DNA of 64,000 nucleotides from Cyanophora paradoxa (Eukaryota; Glaucocystophyceae; Cyanophorales; Cyanophoraceae): NCBI GenBank assembly GCA_004431415.1, contig QPMI01000035.1, positions 186,001 through 250,000 on the forward strand, in the 5' to 3' direction. The notes beneath the pieces were generated by a model. It saw only the letters and a list, made by a program, of their open reading frames with translations. It searched no databases and was not told the DNA's origin. This document shows, in pieces, positions 1 through 8,929 of this stretch (the first letter of the stretch is position 1; every line of letters starts with the position of its first letter). The position numbers were made by a program, and so were the translations under genes.

Positions 1-3000
1 CTTGCGCGGCACGGCAAAGGTTGTATGCATCATCGGTGGTGCTCGCCGCGTCGAGGTGCAGGCGCTTCGCGTAGCATGCTGCTGCATCCTCCAATCGCCC
101 GCTGCGGAGCCACAGCTCCACGAGCTCGAAGTCGTCGAGCCGCCTCAGCACGTCCGCGTCGCAGAGCAGGTTGGCGAGGGCGTCGCTGTGCCCGGGCCCC
201 GCCCGCGCGAGCGCCCACGGCCCCTCCTCCGCGCGGCGCTGCGACGGCTCGCGAGCGCCAAAGAAATCCCCGAGCCGCGCGTGCGCGGCCTGCCGAGCTG
301 CCCCGGCCTCCTCCAGCCCGAACTCGAGCTCGGCCGCCTGTTATATATACAATATTTATCAAATTGCAATTGTACGGGCCTCTCGACTTTAACAGTATTC
401 TCACCTCCACGGCGCATCGATGGAAGAAGCCAAACACGCCATCTAATTATAATCAACGGAAGTGGAGAGTGAAGAAACACGTGGCTTTCAACAGAAAAGA
501 AGTGGCTGCGTTTGTACCTCGATCCACGAGCATCGGAAGCATCCCGTACCACAACAGGCTCCATTGTACCTGTCACGGAAAACTGTCAGCGTCAGTGATC
601 AAAATATTCTCTGCACACGATGTGCACCTCCGTCGGCCCGCCGGGCTCCCCGACCCGAAGTAGCGCCAGGAGCTCGCTCTCCGCCATCCCGTGGCGCGAG
701 CAGACGATCGCACCCGCCACTGCTGCCACTGGGTTCTCCCCTTCTCCCTCGGCGTTGTACCTCTGCATCAGCCGGCGAAGGACGATGCATATTAGGTCCC
801 GCGGCCCGCCGCAGGCCAGGCACGACTCGAGGACCGCGTCCAGAGTCGCGTGCACCGCCACCGCTGACAGCTCCTCCAGTAGCGTCCGCAGATACAGCCT
901 GATCCAGAGTTGTCGGTCATGGATAAATCAAAACACGAAATGAGAAGAAAGCGACTCCTGGCGCACGCGTTCGCGCAGGCGGGCGAGTGGACTATCTTAT
1001 CGATGCGATCATCGCTCAGAGTACGCCCCTGCTCCTGCAGCACGCGCCACACGACTTCCCTCCGCTGTTCCGTTGTCAGCACCGCCAGCTCGCGCTCTCG
1101 TGTGCGAGGCAGCGCCCGTGTCGCGCTCAGGGCAGGACCTGACCCAGCAATCGACGTCAGCTCAGAACCGGCCGAGCTCAGCACATGTACAGATGCCCAC
1201 AGAAGCGCACCTGGAACACAGGACACGACGATGCGAAGCTCCGGGCCCGCAGCGGGCGGGAGCCAGGCGAGCGAGCGGGCGGCGGGGTCCCCTCGCAGCT
1301 GGTCGAGCGCGTCGAGCACGAGGACCACCCGCCCCGGCCACCGTGCCACCCCCGCGGCGAGCCACGCCTTCAGCCGGCCCGCCACCTCCGCATCACTCCC
1401 GTGCGACTCGACACCCTCCTCATTCGGCCACCGCTCCTTCACCTCCTCGCTGACCCGCCTGCGCGAGCGTGAGCAAAGGTTTGCAGATCCTGTACAGTCA
1501 CGACCCAGCGCAGCGACCGGGCGATGGAAGAGAGGAAGGAGCTGCTCTGCGAGCCGCCAATGAAGTGGGCGATTGTTAGGTCGCCCGGGTGCGCGCCACC
1601 CCACTGCGCCGACCAGTTTGCGAGCACGGCTGATGGCTGAATGAGAGAAGCCAACAATACTAGCGCACACACCAACGCGACGCACAGCTCTTCCCGCATC
1701 CGACCGCGCCGTGCAGCACGAAGATCTCATGCCCGCTTGCCGCAGCATAGGCATCGAGGGCGGCCGCGTCCTGCGGGTCGATGATGAAGGTCCGCCGTCG
1801 AGCTTCCGCAAACGAAGCCTGCGCTGCCCGCTCCTTTTGCAGCCACGTCTGCTGCTGGCCCAGCGGGTAGTCCCGCTCGATCATCTGCGCTCAAAGCGAG
1901 TCGGGCCAAGCGAGGCTCGGCAGTAAACAAAAGGTCAGACCGCGGCAAGGGCGTCGCGCATGGCGAGAGCTAGCTGCTCGGGGCCGTCGTAGTTCGAGAC
2001 GGGGAGGCCGGAGCGGCTGATCTCGCCTTTGAGCTCCTCGATCCGCCGCGCGGCGTACGGCCCCTCCCCCGCATCCGGCGCCGCCCCCTCCGCGAAGTAG
2101 AAAAGGCTACGGCTCCGTGCAGCCTGTTGAAAGCTACGTTCGATCGCGAGGGGGAAGATGGGGCATATGCATGCGCGCAGCTGCTCGCCTCGACATTCCG
2201 AAGGGCGCCCGCTCGAATCTCTGCGGTATGCGAGACGGAAGAAGAAATGAGCGCGATTGGTTAAAAAAAAACGAACCGATCTCGGTCACCGACCGATCAC
2301 TCCACTCCAGTACTAGTACCCACGGGAAGACACCCGCGGCAACTTCCAGGTTTCTGCGCGAAAACTCGCTAGCGCTGCCTGAAATCGAAAGTCGCTCAAG
2401 CTTTAAAGGGGATACCTGCGGAAGAGCTTGTTGTCCTCGTCATCTTCGGCAGCCCCCGGCTTTACGTGCCAGCCGTACCGCCCTGCGCTTGAGCGGTGGG
2501 GCGTCTATCAGCCGACATTATAGGGCAAAGTGGAGGGGCCACCGGCACGCCTTTGATCAGCCCAACGAAATAGGTGCTCCGTTCTACCTCTCGAAGGCAC
2601 AGCCGCATGACCTGGCGGTGAGTCAGACCGAGAGCGCAAAGGGGGAGCTTGAGGGGGGGAGGATGACGCCAACAGAGGAAGACAAGGTTGAGAGGAAGGG
2701 ACGGAGGGGAGTAGGGAGAAAGCGGGGGTAATTATACAGGAAGGGACGGAGGGGAGTAGGGAGAAAGCGGGGGTAATTATAAGGGGACGACTAAAATGGA
2801 GATTACGGGGGGTAGGGTCGGGCCAGCCGGGGCAGGCACTAAGGGCCGAACGAGGAAAATAAAGTGAGGAAAGTGAGAAATGAGTGAATGAATGAAATTG
2901 ACAGGAGAGAGGACAAAGAGGAAGGGAGGAGAGAAGGGGCCACCGGGATGGCAGCCGTGGTCGCGATCGAGATGGATGGCGGAAGGGAGCACGGGAAAGA

Positions 3001-4146
3001 CGGTATACGTAATTTCAAAAAAAGAGAAGAAGGGGAAAGAGGGGGATCGGAAAAGGGGAGGGGGGGGGGGGGCGACCTCGCCGCTGTTAACTTCCTCATC
3101 GCGGATGCCCCACCTGCGCCGATTACGATCATCGCATGCCAGGGACTCGGGATCGAATCGCCACAATGGGAAAGCAGAGCTCGCGGACCGCAGGTCGCCG
3201 ATGTGGAGGAAGAGGCCGCGCGCGTCGCAGAGGGCGCGCAGCCGCGGGTGCACCACCGCGCGGATCTCGTCGCGCTCTGCCATCATGTCCTCTGCGGACG
3301 AGAGGGGCGGGGGCCGGGGAGGGGGGGAGGGGGGGGGGAAGGCGGGGGGCCCAGCGTCAGCTGTACCAGGAGAGCGCGCGGGAAACTTAGAGACGCACTG
3401 AAGGTGGACGATACGAAGATGCGGAGGGCTCGCCCACGGGCTAGCGCTGCTGGGCCAGCTGCGGGGGCGGCGGCGCCCGCCGGCGCGGGCCTCGACGGGG
3501 TGGGTGTGGGGGCGCTCAGAAGGCTGGCGGGGGTCGAGGGCCCAAAGGCCACGTTCTCAATCCGCATCGGCACGTTCTCGTGTATCACCAGAGGCGCCCC
3601 ATCATCTCCAGCGCCGCGGCCAGCGCCGGATCGATATCTGCATGCATATGCGCAGCTGGCCATATGCATATGCATGCATATGGAAACGTTCGCCCCGAGC
3701 TCGAGCTCGGCCGCCGGCGGGCCACGCGTATGTGCACCGCACATGCCAGCGCTGGGCACGACAACGGCGGCTGGCCATGGGGCTTCTTCCTCGCGCGATG
3801 CATCCATATGCATGCATATGGCTGTCGCGGGCTCCACGATCAGCTCTATGGTCCAACGGTCTCCGGGCTCTATAGGTTCCCGTATACGCAGCCGGACTGC
3901 ATAGGCAGCAGCGCATGCATATGCATGCGCAGGTGCGCATGCATATGCCGCGGCCGCCGCGGCCGCGGCCGCGGCCGTGATGCATGCATGTGTGTCTGCC
4001 TTGCCTCCGCCTCCACCGATATCTGTCTCGGTTGACGTAGCTGCAGCAGCTGCAGCTGTCTCGGGCTGCGTGTGACTGTTCTGTTCTAGAAATGCCGCAG
4101 TCTGCATTGTCTCGAGCTGATTACTTCGGCTCATGATCGCGAGCAA
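1..4146 (-). CDS. NPHP3-like DUF4062-NACHT protein, 3' part beyond the window edge
   Basis: Multi-exon gene read on the minus strand. Exons I could join in phase: one ending at 3399 (IFVSSTF), 3291-3189 (DMMAERDEIRAVVHPRLRAL), 3113-3077 (WGIRDEEV), 2611-2549 (VMRLCLREVERSTYFVGL), one ending at 2277 (DRSVTEI), 2220-2195, 2123-1941 (SLFYFAEG, SGLPVSNY), 1884-1686 (P-loop GAVGCGKS), 1628 to about 1508 (SVLANWSAQW, DLTIAHFIGG), about 1445-1211 (Walker B VVLVLDALDQL), 1138-967, 898-628 (SRHGMAESELLALL), and 337 to the edge. Order is that of nephrocystin-3-type proteins: an N-terminal DUF4062 (SSTF..DM..ERD, DLRWGI), then a NACHT ATPase, then helical repeats. Such proteins are STAND-type signalling or scaffold NTPases; the substrate here is unknown. 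The exons near 2470-2410 and 1510-1445 are not resolved. The start is uncertain: the frame stays open to an ATG at 4146, but 3.6-4.0 kb is palindromic low-complexity DNA and may not be coding. Confidence 0.85.
2692..2781. repeat. Two-copy tandem direct repeat, about 45 bp
   Basis: The unit beginning aggaagggacggaggggag and ending in gggggtaattata occurs twice back to back. It lies in the longest intron (3076-2612) of the NPHP3-like gene and is the only clear tandem duplication there. The rest of that intron is G-rich on the + strand, which is a polypyrimidine tract on the coding strand. Confidence 0.85.
3630..3990. repeat. Palindromic atgcatatgcat-rich low-complexity tract
   Basis: Runs of alternating purine-pyrimidine palindromes built from gcatatgcat recur near 3645-3680, 3800-3825 and 3910-3950, followed by a ggccgcggccgcggccg tract near 3950-3975. 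Translated in the NPHP3-like frame it gives Met/His/Cys/Ala-rich text, so I doubt this part encodes protein. The same palindromic words occur in the satellite units at 21-29 kb. Confidence 0.6.
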
Positions 4147-4212
4147 AGCCTGCTACAGAAACTCAAGCTCAGAGAAGGAATTCGAAGATCTAGAAGGCTG
4201 GCACCCAGCTAG

Positions 4213-4911
4213 AGACACCGTACCGGTACCCCCACTTGCGCATTTGGAGGAGCACTCGAGGCCCTGGCCCGGCTGCAGTACGAGATCATCGTCCTGGCCC
4301 GCACGCTCCCGTGGGAGCGAGTCTTCCCGTGGGTGCAGCATCACCTCGCCAAGGCCCTCGCGTGTACCGAGGATGCCGACGGCCGGTACCGCGCCCTCGG
4401 CCACCACAGCATGGGGCTCCTCGCGCGCAGCCTTCCTGAGGCAGGGCTTGGCCTTGGGGGCCCTCTGCCCTTTCACGCCGGCAGCATCGTGGCCTCGGCG
4501 GCCACCGTCGACGCAGCCGCCCGCCCGGCGGCAGGCAGCCGGGCCTCGCGTGCCGGCACTGCGGCGCGCCCCGCCGCGGCCGCGCCGGCTGCCGCGCTCG
4601 TGCTCCCGCCCGGCGTCGCCAGCGCCGCGCCCAGCGGCGATGTGCGGGCCGCCTCCGGCTCCGGCCGTGCGCGGTCCCGGGCCGTGCAGGATGCCATTGA
4701 CCGCGGCGCCGTGCCGCACACCGAGGACCCGCGCTACTTCGGCGTCAGCCCGGCCATCTGCTGGTGCTTCAACCAGGGCATCTGCAAGAACGCCGTCAGC
4801 GACGGCGTCTGCTTCTTTGGGCGCCACATCTGCGCCCAGTGCCACAGCCGGGACCACACCGACTGCGCGCGCCGCGGCGCCACCGGCGCGGGCGCCGTCA
4901 GCTCGTCCTGA
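4213..4911 (+). CDS. Gag-like ORF with C-terminal Cys/His cluster
   Basis: Open from the codon after a TAG (4210-4212) to a TGA at 4909-4911. The first in-frame ATG is at 4333, but similar-looking protein (LARTLPWERVFPWVQHHLA) starts before it, so the true start is probably upstream or lost. An Ala/Pro-rich linker follows. The last 60 residues hold a compact Cys/His cluster (ICWCFNQGICKN, then HICAQCHSRDHTDC), a zinc-binding arrangement typical of Gag-like proteins of tyrosine-recombinase retroelements, where it would bind element RNA. The ORF is in the same frame as the following pol ORF. Function is inferred from the motif and position only. Confidence 0.7.
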   Translation, partial: RHRTGTPTCAFGGALEALARLQYEIIVLARTLPWERVFPWVQHHLAKALACTEDADGRYRALGHHSMGLLARSLPEAGLGLGGPLPFHAGSIVASAATVDAAARPAAGSRASRAGTAARPAAAAPAAALVLPPGVASAAPSGDVRAASGSGRARSRAVQDAIDRGAVPHTEDPRYFGVSPAICWCFNQGICKNAVSDGVCFFGRHICAQCHSRDHTDCARRGATGAGAVSSS

Positions 4912-7149
4912 GCACTCCCCGCAGGCGGCCGCAGTTCCCGCTCCCTGCGGCGCGCCATACGCGGAGCATCACAGGAGCTCTCCGGCGGCGGTGGCACCCA
5001 CTCCGGCGGCAGCGGTGCGCCCATCGCCGCCGTCCCCGCCTCCGCCTCCTCCGGTCTCGGTCGCGGACCTCCCGCGGCTAAGTCCGATCGCCCCCCCCTC
5101 GGCATCTTCCCCCCGGGCGTTGCCCGTCCGCGCACCCGCTCTTATACCAGCGTCCGATGTCTGGGCCGTTGCGTCCAGCGGCCTAGCGGACAGGACAGTG
5201 CGTCTTTTGTCCCCGAGACCCGCAGTTCGACTCCGACCGGGTCCACTTCCGCCGCTTCGAATCCGGAGCGGCGCGTTTCCACGGCGACCGCCGTCGCCCA
5301 CGCCCAAGACCCGCGCTCGATTCCCGCCGGGTCCTCTTTCGCCGCTTCGACTCCGGAGCGGCCCCCTTCCACGTCGGCGGCAGCTACCGCGCCCGCGCGC
5401 GCGCCCGCGCGCATCCGCAAGCAACCGCTGGCCCCCCCTTTCGACACGACCGTCCCGACCTACCCCACCAGTGCCGTCGGCGGCGCCACGCTCCCTCCGG
5501 GACTGGCGCCCACGCCCGTGAACCTCCCCAACCTTCTGGCAGCGCTGACGGACCATCCGGACCCCACGCTCGCCGCCCGCCTGTCCCAGGGCTTCACTCA
5601 CGGCTTCCCCCTGCTCTACCGCGGGCCACCCTACTCGGCGGTCCACAGGCCCCATCCCACGGCGCTGGAGCACCTCGACGCCGTTCGGGCGGATGTCGCC
5701 AAAGAGCGGGCCGCGGGCCGCATGGCCGGCCCTTTCCCGCATCCGCCCTTCGCCCCCTTCGTCGCCTCGCCACTCGGCGCGGTGCCGAAGAAGCGCTCCA
5801 ACCCGCCCAAGTGGCGGCGCATCACCGACCTCTCCTATCCCCGCTTCCGCGGCTTCAGCGTCAACCGCGGCATCGACAATGCCCCCCTCCACTACACCTC
5901 CCCGTCGGTGGCAGACGCGATCGAGCTCATCATCACGCTGGGACGGCTCACGCAGCTGGGCAAGGCCGACGTACGAGACGCCTTCCGCCTACTGCCGGTT
6001 CGCCCGGAGGACTACTGGCTGCTGGGCGCCGCCCTCCCCTCCGAGGATCCCACCCGCCCCGGCGAGTACGACTTCTACTACGACATGGCCCTCCCGTTCG
6101 GCGGCCGCTCCTCCCCACGCACGTTCGAGGACCTCGGGCAGGCCCTCGACCATGTCCTCCGCCGGGCCGGTGTCCTCTTCCTGCGCTACGTCGACGACAT
6201 CCTTGTGCTCGGGCGCCCTGGCACCGCCGAGTGTGCACAGTCGATGGAGGCCCTGCAGGCCATCTGCTCCCACCTGGGCATCCCACTGGCCGCGGAGAAG
6301 CTGGAGGGGCCCGCCTTCCGCTTAGTCTTCCTTGGCGTCGAGCTCGACACCGAGGCGATGGAGGCGCGCCTCTCCGCCGGCCGCTACGAGGACCTCGTGT
6401 CGCTCCTCGGCCGCTGGGAGGGGAAGCGGCACGCCACCCGGCACGACCTCCAGTCCCTTGCCGGCCTCCTCACCTCCGCCACCGCCGTCATCCCCCCGGG
6501 CCGCTTCTTCCTCCAGCGCGTGCTGAGTCTCATCTCCGCGCTGCGTGCGGACCACCACCGTGCCACGCTCCACCCCGGCTTCCATGCGGACCTCCGGTGG
6601 TGGCGCTTCCTGCTCGCCGAGCGGCACGGCGTCCGCCTCCTCCCCACCTCGGCCCGCTGGGCCGACTCGCGGGAGCTCCGCCTGGAGACCGATGCCAGCG
6701 GCGTGGGTTTTGGCGCCGTCTTCGGCGACGCCTGGCTCTTTGGCGCCTGGGCCGACCACTCTGACATCCCTGCCAGCATGCCCTGGCGCGAGCTCATGGC
6801 GATCGTCATCGCCGCCACCACCTGGGGCCCCCAGTGGTATCGCCGGCGCATCCACTTTCACACCGACTGCGAGCCCGTCGCCCTTGCCATCGCCAACGGC
6901 TACTCCCCCCGCCCCGGCTTCGCCGCCCTCCTCCGCACCCTCTATGCCCTTTCCGTCCTCCACTCTTTCGAGTTTCGCGCGACACACATTGCCGGCCTGT
7001 CTAACGTCCTGGCCGACCCCCTCTCCCGCCTCCAGATCGAGCAGTTCCGCCGACTGCACCAGTCAGCGGATTTTTTGCCGACCCCCGCCTGCTGGCCGTC
7101 GATCGACCCCTCGCCGCCCTCGCCACGCATCTCTACATGTCCGGCCTAG
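4912..7149 (+). CDS. Reverse transcriptase-RNase H polyprotein of the retroelement
   Basis: Open reading frame directly after the gag TGA, in the same frame. About 200 residues of Pro/Ser/Ala-rich linker (4912-5517) precede the conserved part. RT: PKKRSNPPKWRRITDLSYPR, the finger/palm segment ADVRDAFRLLPV, ALPFGGRSSPRTF, and the catalytic YVDDILVLG (YVDD box, near 6190). RNase H-like domain: ETDASGVGFGAVF, the WRELMAIV segment, HFHTDCEPVALAI, and ATHIAGLSNVLADPLSR. It copies the element RNA into DNA. A GTG at 5518 is not needed as a start, because clearly proteinaceous sequence (TVPTYPTSAVGGATLPPGL) lies upstream; translation probably comes by readthrough of, or reinitiation after, the TGA. 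The last 24 codons after the slippery site at 7071-7077 look non-conserved. Confidence 0.92.
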   Translation, partial: ALPAGGRSSRSLRRAIRGASQELSGGGGTHSGGSGAPIAAVPASASSGLGRGPPAAKSDRPPLGIFPPGVARPRTRSYTSVRCLGRCVQRPSGQDSASFVPETRSSTPTGSTSAASNPERRVSTATAVAHAQDPRSIPAGSSFAASTPERPPSTSAAATAPARAPARIRKQPLAPPFDTTVPTYPTSAVGGATLPPGLAPTPVNLPNLLAALTDHPDPTLAARLSQGFTHGFPLLYRGPPYSAVHRPHPTALEHLDAVRADVAKERAAGRMAGPFPHPPFAPFVASPLGAVPKKRSNPPKWRRITDLSYPRFRGFSVNRGIDNAPLHYTSPSVADAIELIITLGRLTQLGKADVRDAFRLLPVRPEDYWLLGAALPSEDPTRPGEYDFYYDMALPFGGRSSPRTFEDLGQALDHVLRRAGVLFLRYVDDILVLGRPGTAECAQSMEALQAICSHLGIPLAAEKLEGPAFRLVFLGVELDTEAMEARLSAGRYEDLVSLLGRWEGKRHATRHDLQSLAGLLTSATAVIPPGRFFLQRVLSLISALRADHHRATLHPGFHADLRWWRFLLAERHGVRLLPTSARWADSRELRLETDASGVGFGAVFGDAWLFGAWADHSDIPASMPWRELMAIVIAATTWGPQWYRRRIHFHTDCEPVALAIANGYSPRPGFAALLRTLYALSVLHSFEFRATHIAGLSNVLADPLSRLQIEQFRRLHQSADFLPTPACWPSIDPSPPSPRISTCPA
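7071..7077 (+). promoter_or_regulatory. Candidate -1 ribosomal frameshift site (T TTT TTG)
   Basis: The heptamer TTTTTTG lies in the RT zero frame as GAT TTT TTG, that is X XXY YYZ. A -1 slip puts the ribosome at codon 7077 (GCC), in the recombinase frame, which is open from there through the recombinase ATG at 7137 to the stop at 8111. The residues gained (DPRLLAVDRPLAALATHLY) run smoothly into the recombinase N-terminal domain. GC-rich sequence with pairing potential follows within 10 nt; I did not fold it. Confidence 0.6.
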
Positions 7150-8111
7150 CGGCCAGCACCCGTCGGAGCTACTCGTACCCGCAGCGCGAGTTCATCGAGT
7201 TTTGCCTCCAGCGGGGACTCCACAACCGGCAGGGCTCGGTTTTGCCGGCGTCCGAGACTACTCTCTGCTTCTTCGCGGCGCACCTCTTCCGCCGAGGCGG
7301 GGTCGCCCCGCCATCCATCCGCACGTACATCACGGCCGTGCAGTCGCTGCACGTCGATTCCGGCTTCAGCACCTTCTGGGGCGCCATGCCCCGCCTCGCC
7401 CGGCTGCTCGAGGGCATCGCCCGCGTGGCCGACCCGCGCCCCAAGCTCCGCCGCGACCCGATCACGCGCGGCCAGCTCAGTGCCCTCGCCCAGTACGCGG
7501 CCGCCCACCCTTCACCCGAGACGCGGCTCCTCTGGGCCGCCTTCGCCACTGCCTTCTTCGGCTTCTTCCGCTGCAGCGAGGTCTGCGCCGTCCGCCTCCC
7601 TGTGCCCGACCCGGCCCGGCTCTTCCAGCGCCGCGACCTCCGCTTCTTCGTCGACGAGGGCGAGCGCTTCGCCCGCCTCCACCTGAAGAAGTCGAAGACC
7701 GATCAGCGGGGCCAAGGCTGCGACGTCGACATCCCCCACGTCGGCGGCCCGGAGTGCGCCCACTGCGCCCTGGAGGCCCTCGCTGCCTCCTGGACGGGCC
7801 CCGCCCGCCCCGACGCCTACGTCTTCGCCCACGCCGACTCCGGCCAGCCGCTGACCCGTTCGGAGCTACACGCTGCCCTCCGCAACTGGCTCCGCGCCCT
7901 TGGCTATGCAGCCGACCCCCTGCTGCCTCACAGCTTCCGCATTGGCGCCGCGACCGCAGCGTTCGAGGCCGGCCTCCCCGACTACGCTATACAGCTCCTC
8001 GGCCGCTGGCGGTCCGACGCCTTCCAGCTGTACATCCGTGCGCGCCCCGAGCTTGTCCGCCGCCAGCGGGGCCTCCTCCTCACCAGCGGCTCCACGCCCC
8101 CGGCAACCTGA
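7137..8111 (+). CDS. Tyrosine recombinase of the retroelement
   Basis: From its own ATG it has 324 residues and overlaps the RT ORF by 13 nt, in the -1 frame. The N-terminal SAM-like core-binding domain begins at GLAASTRRSYSYPQREFIEF. The catalytic domain shows Arg I in FFGFFRCSEV, the beta-hairpin Lys in LHLKKSKTD, the HxxR box in PHSFRIGAATAA, then LLGRWRSDAFQLYIR, where Trp replaces the second His and Tyr is the likely nucleophile. This R-K-HxxR-W-Y set is typical of DIRS/Ngaro recombinases, which insert a circular DNA intermediate. The frame is open upstream to 7077, so the active form may be an RT-recombinase fusion made by frameshifting. Confidence 0.92.
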   Translation: MSGLAASTRRSYSYPQREFIEFCLQRGLHNRQGSVLPASETTLCFFAAHLFRRGGVAPPSIRTYITAVQSLHVDSGFSTFWGAMPRLARLLEGIARVADPRPKLRRDPITRGQLSALAQYAAAHPSPETRLLWAAFATAFFGFFRCSEVCAVRLPVPDPARLFQRRDLRFFVDEGERFARLHLKKSKTDQRGQGCDVDIPHVGGPECAHCALEALAASWTGPARPDAYVFAHADSGQPLTRSELHAALRNWLRALGYAADPLLPHSFRIGAATAAFEAGLPDYAIQLLGRWRSDAFQLYIRARPELVRRQRGLLLTSGSTPPAT

Positions 8112-8175
8112 TCTTCCTCACACATCTCTCTCCATGGGTGCCAGCGCGCGGCGCCCGCTTCGCCGCCGCCGCCCG

Positions 8176-8474
8176 CCTCGGCGCCTCGGTCCTGCCTCTC
8201 CCCTGTTTCGCGTACCCTAGGCCAGACTGCCGTACCCAGGACAGGTGTTGCGAACTAGCCCTAGTTCACGTACCCCTCTGCCTGATACGGACTCCAGCCC
8301 AGTTTACGCTCAGGATTTCACAGGATCTAGGCAGTCCCCTTCTTGGCACCCATTTCGAGTTGTATATGCATTTACTAGATTAGCATATGACCATGCTAGC
8401 GACGCAGAGCTCACAGCACTGCGGGGAGTGTACCCCTCTATTGCTCAGACTAAACGTATACTCGCTGGAGTTGA
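8176..8474 (+). repeat. Split direct repeat, copy B1
   Basis: About 296 bp starting cggcgcctcggtcctgcctc and ending actcgctggagttga. Nearly identical to the copy at about 8626-8921. It begins about 65 bp after the recombinase stop. Limits were set by eye and may be off by a few bases. Confidence 0.88.
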
Positions 8475-8625
8475 TAGATAGCAAAGTTGTTTACTTAGGT
8501 CAACTCGCGAGTAGGCGTAGAGCAGCTGTACCCGAGGCACGACTGCCCGCCCCTCTTCAGTTGTTGTACCCCGAGTGCGCCGTCGCGCCTCGAGCTCTCC
8601 CACCCGACCCGGCCCTATATGTATC
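8475..8625 (+). repeat. Segment between the direct repeats (A2 position)
   Basis: About 150 bp lying between the two B copies. In a complete Ngaro-type element this would match the left terminus (A1). I find no such match to the left of the Gag ORF, which suggests that the left end has been lost. Confidence 0.6.
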
Positions 8626-8921
8626 CGGCGCCTCGGTCCTGCCTCTCCCCTGTTTCGCGTACCCTAGGCCAGACTGCCGTACCCAGGACAGGTGTTGCGA
8701 ACTAGCCCTAGTTCACGTACCCCTCTGCCTGATACGGACTCCAGCCCAGTTTACGCTCAGGATTTCACAGGATCTAGGCAGTCCCCTTCTTGGCACCCAT
8801 TTCGAGTTGTGTATGCATTTACTAGATTAGCATATGACCATGCTAGCGACGCAGAGCTCACAGCACTGCGGGGAGTGTACCCCTCTATTGCTCAGACTAA
8901 ACGTATACTCGCTGGAGTTGA
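8626..8921 (+). repeat. Split direct repeat, copy B2 and right end of the element
   Basis: Second copy of the roughly 296-bp repeat. Identity with copy 1 ends at ggagttga; beyond it, the next bases belong to the glycosyltransferase gene's side. This is the best-supported element boundary. Confidence 0.85.
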
Positions 8922-8929
8922 ATGGAGGA

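Larger units (their letters stand above)
4213..8921 (+). mobile_element. Ngaro/DIRS-like tyrosine-recombinase retrotransposon, left end missing
   Basis: The order is Gag-like ORF, RT-RNase H, tyrosine recombinase, then a 3' block of a repeat (about 8176-8474), a unique segment (8475 to about 8625) and a second repeat copy (about 8626-8921). A B1-A2-B2 arrangement of split direct repeats is the hallmark of Ngaro/VIPER-type elements, which carry a tyrosine recombinase in place of a DDE integrase. I see no match to the A segment at the left, no terminal inverted repeats and no methyltransferase domain. The element is therefore Ngaro-like rather than classical DIRS and is probably 5' truncated. 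The left limit given is the first base after an in-frame stop and is not a proven element boundary. Apart from the gag/pol TGA the coding part looks intact, so the copy may be young. Confidence 0.85.

Noticed and set aside
5948-7059. Long minus-strand frames opposite the RT gene
   Set aside because: GC-rich coding DNA gives few stops on the other strand; the + frame has the RT and RNase H motifs.
6545-8383. 612-codon + frame overlapping RT and recombinase
   Set aside because: Its sequence is Pro/Ser/Arg-rich shadow text without motifs, while the two overlapping frames hold catalytic residues.
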